From NCBI GenBank assembly GCA_003643835.1, contig QMKX01000004.1, positions 20,229 through 84,228 of the forward strand: 64,000 bases of DNA, written 5' to 3'. The notes under the pieces were generated by a model. It did not search any database and had not been told where the DNA came from. It saw only the letters and a list, made by a program, of their open reading frames with translations. This document shows, piece by piece, positions 62,553 through 64,000 of this stretch (within the stretch, counting starts at the first letter, position 1; each line of letters opens with the position of its first letter). Made by a program: the position numbers and the translations under genes. This DNA is from Campylobacterota bacterium (lineage in GTDB: Bacteria; Campylobacterota; Campylobacteria; Campylobacterales; Arcobacteraceae).

Positions 62553-63046
62553 GATATTTTAGTGGATTTTGTCTAAAAAACGAACAAAAACTTTTTGAAA
62601 ATTATCTCGAAGACAAGCAGTTTGTAGTAGCTGGGTTTAGCTATGGTGCTATCAAAGCTTTTTTGTATTGTATGAGTGCTGCAAATAGAGTAGATAAACT
62701 TCAGTTGATAAGCCCCGCTTTTTTCCAAAACAAAAGCAAAAATTTTATAAAACAACAACTGAGCTTTTTTCAAAGAAACGACAAAATATATACAGAACAG
62801 TTTTTGAAAAATATCACAAACAAAAACATAAACAAATACAAAACAAACGGAACTTTAAGACAATTAGACGAACTGCTAAACTTCCAGTGGGATATACAAA
62901 AATTGAAAAACTTGACAAACAAAGGTATAAACATAGAGATATTTTTAGGTTCAAACGATACAATAACAGATAGTAAAAATGCAATAAAATTTTTCAAAGA
63001 TGTTGCAACTATATATTTATATAAAGACAAAGGACATATGCTATGA
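62549..63046 (+). CDS. bioV: Pimeloyl-ACP methyl ester esterase, BioV-like
   Basis: A 165-residue alpha/beta hydrolase. It shows RYFSGFCLKNE at the start, the nucleophile elbow GFSYGA (Ser31), an acid loop GSNDTITD and the final KGHML with the histidine at 163. BioV was described in Helicobacter as the demethylating esterase that closes pimelate synthesis for biotin; the length and N-terminus match that family. Overlaps ygjP by 4 nt and the next small gene by 4 nt. No other bio genes are in the window. Confidence 0.82.
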   Translation: MRYFSGFCLKNEQKLFENYLEDKQFVVAGFSYGAIKAFLYCMSAANRVDKLQLISPAFFQNKSKNFIKQQLSFFQRNDKIYTEQFLKNITNKNINKYKTNGTLRQLDELLNFQWDIQKLKNLTNKGINIEIFLGSNDTITDSKNAIKFFKDVATIYLYKDKGHML

Positions 63047-63162
63047 AAGAGTTTTTAGATATCGTGATGATTGTCGGGTTTATAGTTTTGCTTTTTTGGT
63101 TTATAAACGGCATGAACAAAAATCAAATAGACAAACACAAAGAAAAGACAGAAGACAAATGA
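63043..63162 (+). CDS. 39-residue single-pass membrane protein
   Basis: A small gene whose ATG overlaps the bioV stop (ATGA) and whose TGA overlaps the glyS ATG (ATGA). It encodes MKEFLDIVMIVGFIVLLFWF as a membrane helix and a charged tail, NKNQIDKHKEKTEDK. The perfect 4-nt couplings on both sides support translation. Function unknown; it has no signal peptidase site. Confidence 0.65.
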   Translation: MKEFLDIVMIVGFIVLLFWFINGMNKNQIDKHKEKTEDK

Positions 63163-64000
63163 CTAAAACAAAACCTATACTTATAGAGATACTGCTTGAA
63201 GAGTTGCCAGCTATTGCCTTGCTTAAAGAGTTGCCAAATATAGAAACAAAGTGGCAAGATATTTTACACATATACAAACTTGAAGCCCGGTTTGAGTTTT
63301 ATTATACTCCAAGACGGCTTGTATTTTATAGCGAGGCTATACCTACAAAACAACCGAATAAGACACAAAAATACACAGGTGCCCCACTTGATATAGCCTA
63401 CAAAGATGGCAAACCGACAAATGCTTGTATAAGTTTTGCTAAAAAATGCGATGTAAGTATAGAAAAATTGGGCACAAAAAATATAAACGCTCAAGAGGTG
63501 TTGTATTTTGAAAACCTAAAAGTAGGTTTATCTACACATAAACTCGTAGGCGATATGATAAATCAATTGTTAGGGACTCTTGATTTTGGCAAATCCATGA
63601 GATGGGGTGAAGGCAAATACAATTTCATACGACCTGTTTGTGGCATAGTAGCTATGATAGGCGATGAAAATATAGATATATCTTGTTATGGTGCCACATC
63701 AAACAAACATACAAACATACACCGATCTATATCATTTGATAGTGTGGCTTTTGGAACGATTGATGAGTATTTTCAAGTTTTGAAGCAAGGTGCGGTGGTA
63801 TTAGACCAACACAAAAGACGAAAAACTATACTAAAGCAGTTTGAGATAATAGCAAAAAAAGAGGCCATAACCATAGATATAGACCCGCAACTTCTCGATG
63901 AAGTTGTAGCGATAACCGAACATCCCACAGCTTTGATAGGAAAGTTCGATGAAAAGTTTCTAACCTTGCCACAAGAGGTAATCATAAACTCTATGAAAGA
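63159..64000 (+). CDS. glyS: Glycyl-tRNA synthetase beta subunit (3' end cut by window)
   Basis: Beta subunit of the tetrameric bacterial GlyRS. The first 280 residues are visible: ILIEILLEELPAIALLK, the YYTPRRLVFY block, LGTLDFGKSMRWGEGKYNFI and RPVCGIVAMIG, all typical of GlyS. The gene continues past the window. The alpha subunit glyQ is not adjacent, as usual in this lineage. It is the fifth gene of an overlapping operon. Confidence 0.96.
   Translation, partial: MTKTKPILIEILLEELPAIALLKELPNIETKWQDILHIYKLEARFEFYYTPRRLVFYSEAIPTKQPNKTQKYTGAPLDIAYKDGKPTNACISFAKKCDVSIEKLGTKNINAQEVLYFENLKVGLSTHKLVGDMINQLLGTLDFGKSMRWGEGKYNFIRPVCGIVAMIGDENIDISCYGATSNKHTNIHRSISFDSVAFGTIDEYFQVLKQGAVVLDQHKRRKTILKQFEIIAKKEAITIDIDPQLLDEVVAITEHPTALIGKFDEKFLTLPQEVIINSMK

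Overview
The window looks like chromosomal DNA from a low-GC, densely packed member of the Campylobacterota (epsilonproteobacteria). The basis is family content and gene neighbourhoods, not a database match. It carries a single-subunit PglB/STT3 oligosaccharyltransferase of Campylobacter length, a BioV-type pimeloyl-ACP esterase, a UbiA-family enzyme of the kind used in futalosine menaquinone synthesis, NapD, HslV with an MF-A-TT leader, and the run rplI-hslV-hslU-tatD-mltD-rlpA-hisB-kdsC-lptC-lptA-engB. Genes are packed head to tail with 1-26 nt overlaps. Several starts are TTG and sit inside the upstream stop as TTGA.

Layout. 1-3.7 kb (minus): 3' part of the window-truncated dxr, cdsA, and an LplT-like MFS/PlsC acyltransferase fusion. 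3.8-4.4 kb (plus): rpsO and gatC. 4.4-15.2 kb (minus): one long collinear run rpsA-serA-efp-polysaccharide deacetylase-ubiA-HlyD-SMR-patatin-RND pump. 15.4-22.4 kb (minus): murC, clpA, a small unknown gene, a Nudix hydrolase, ridA, prs, and a double SH3-like/outer-membrane protein. 22.5-30.0 kb (plus): alaS-pglB-pldA-pheA and a decayed VanW gene. 30.0-32.6 kb (minus): leuD, a membrane-anchored helix-hairpin protein, an OmpA-like protein and an SPFH protein. 32.7-33.2 kb: an unknown membrane protein. 33.3-42.4 kb (minus): the long envelope and protein quality-control operon headed by rplI. 47.7-53.9 kb (minus): a solitary DppC-type permease, rsmD, dnaJ, nhaD, nadB, a 35-residue lipoprotein and an unknown protein. 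53.9-58.5 kb (plus): ilvA-yggS-ymdB-ubiE-napD, then atpB. 58.5-60.9 kb (minus): infC and thrS. 61.0-64.0 kb (plus): DUF808-ygjP-bioV-small membrane protein-glyS (truncated by the window end).

The part that departs from housekeeping is 42.4-47.7 kb. Between rplI and the dppC-like gene lies an accessory island of about 4 kb with seven minus-strand genes and a plus-strand HTH regulator. It is flanked on both sides by copies of the same roughly 150-bp palindromic repeat. The island encodes two paralogous membrane-anchored Mrr-type nucleases, two small multi-pass membrane proteins, a signal-peptide/TM mini-protein, a secreted coiled-coil protein and a lipoprotein. One nuclease gene is frameshifted exactly at an (AT)6 tract. 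A seventh AT unit would restore a C-terminal tail that aligns residue for residue with its paralogue, so this could be a phase-variable switch. This is the best candidate here for an undescribed system (possibly envelope-located DNA restriction), but that function is inferred. The second notable item is the VanW-family gene, which is inactivated by three independent lesions.
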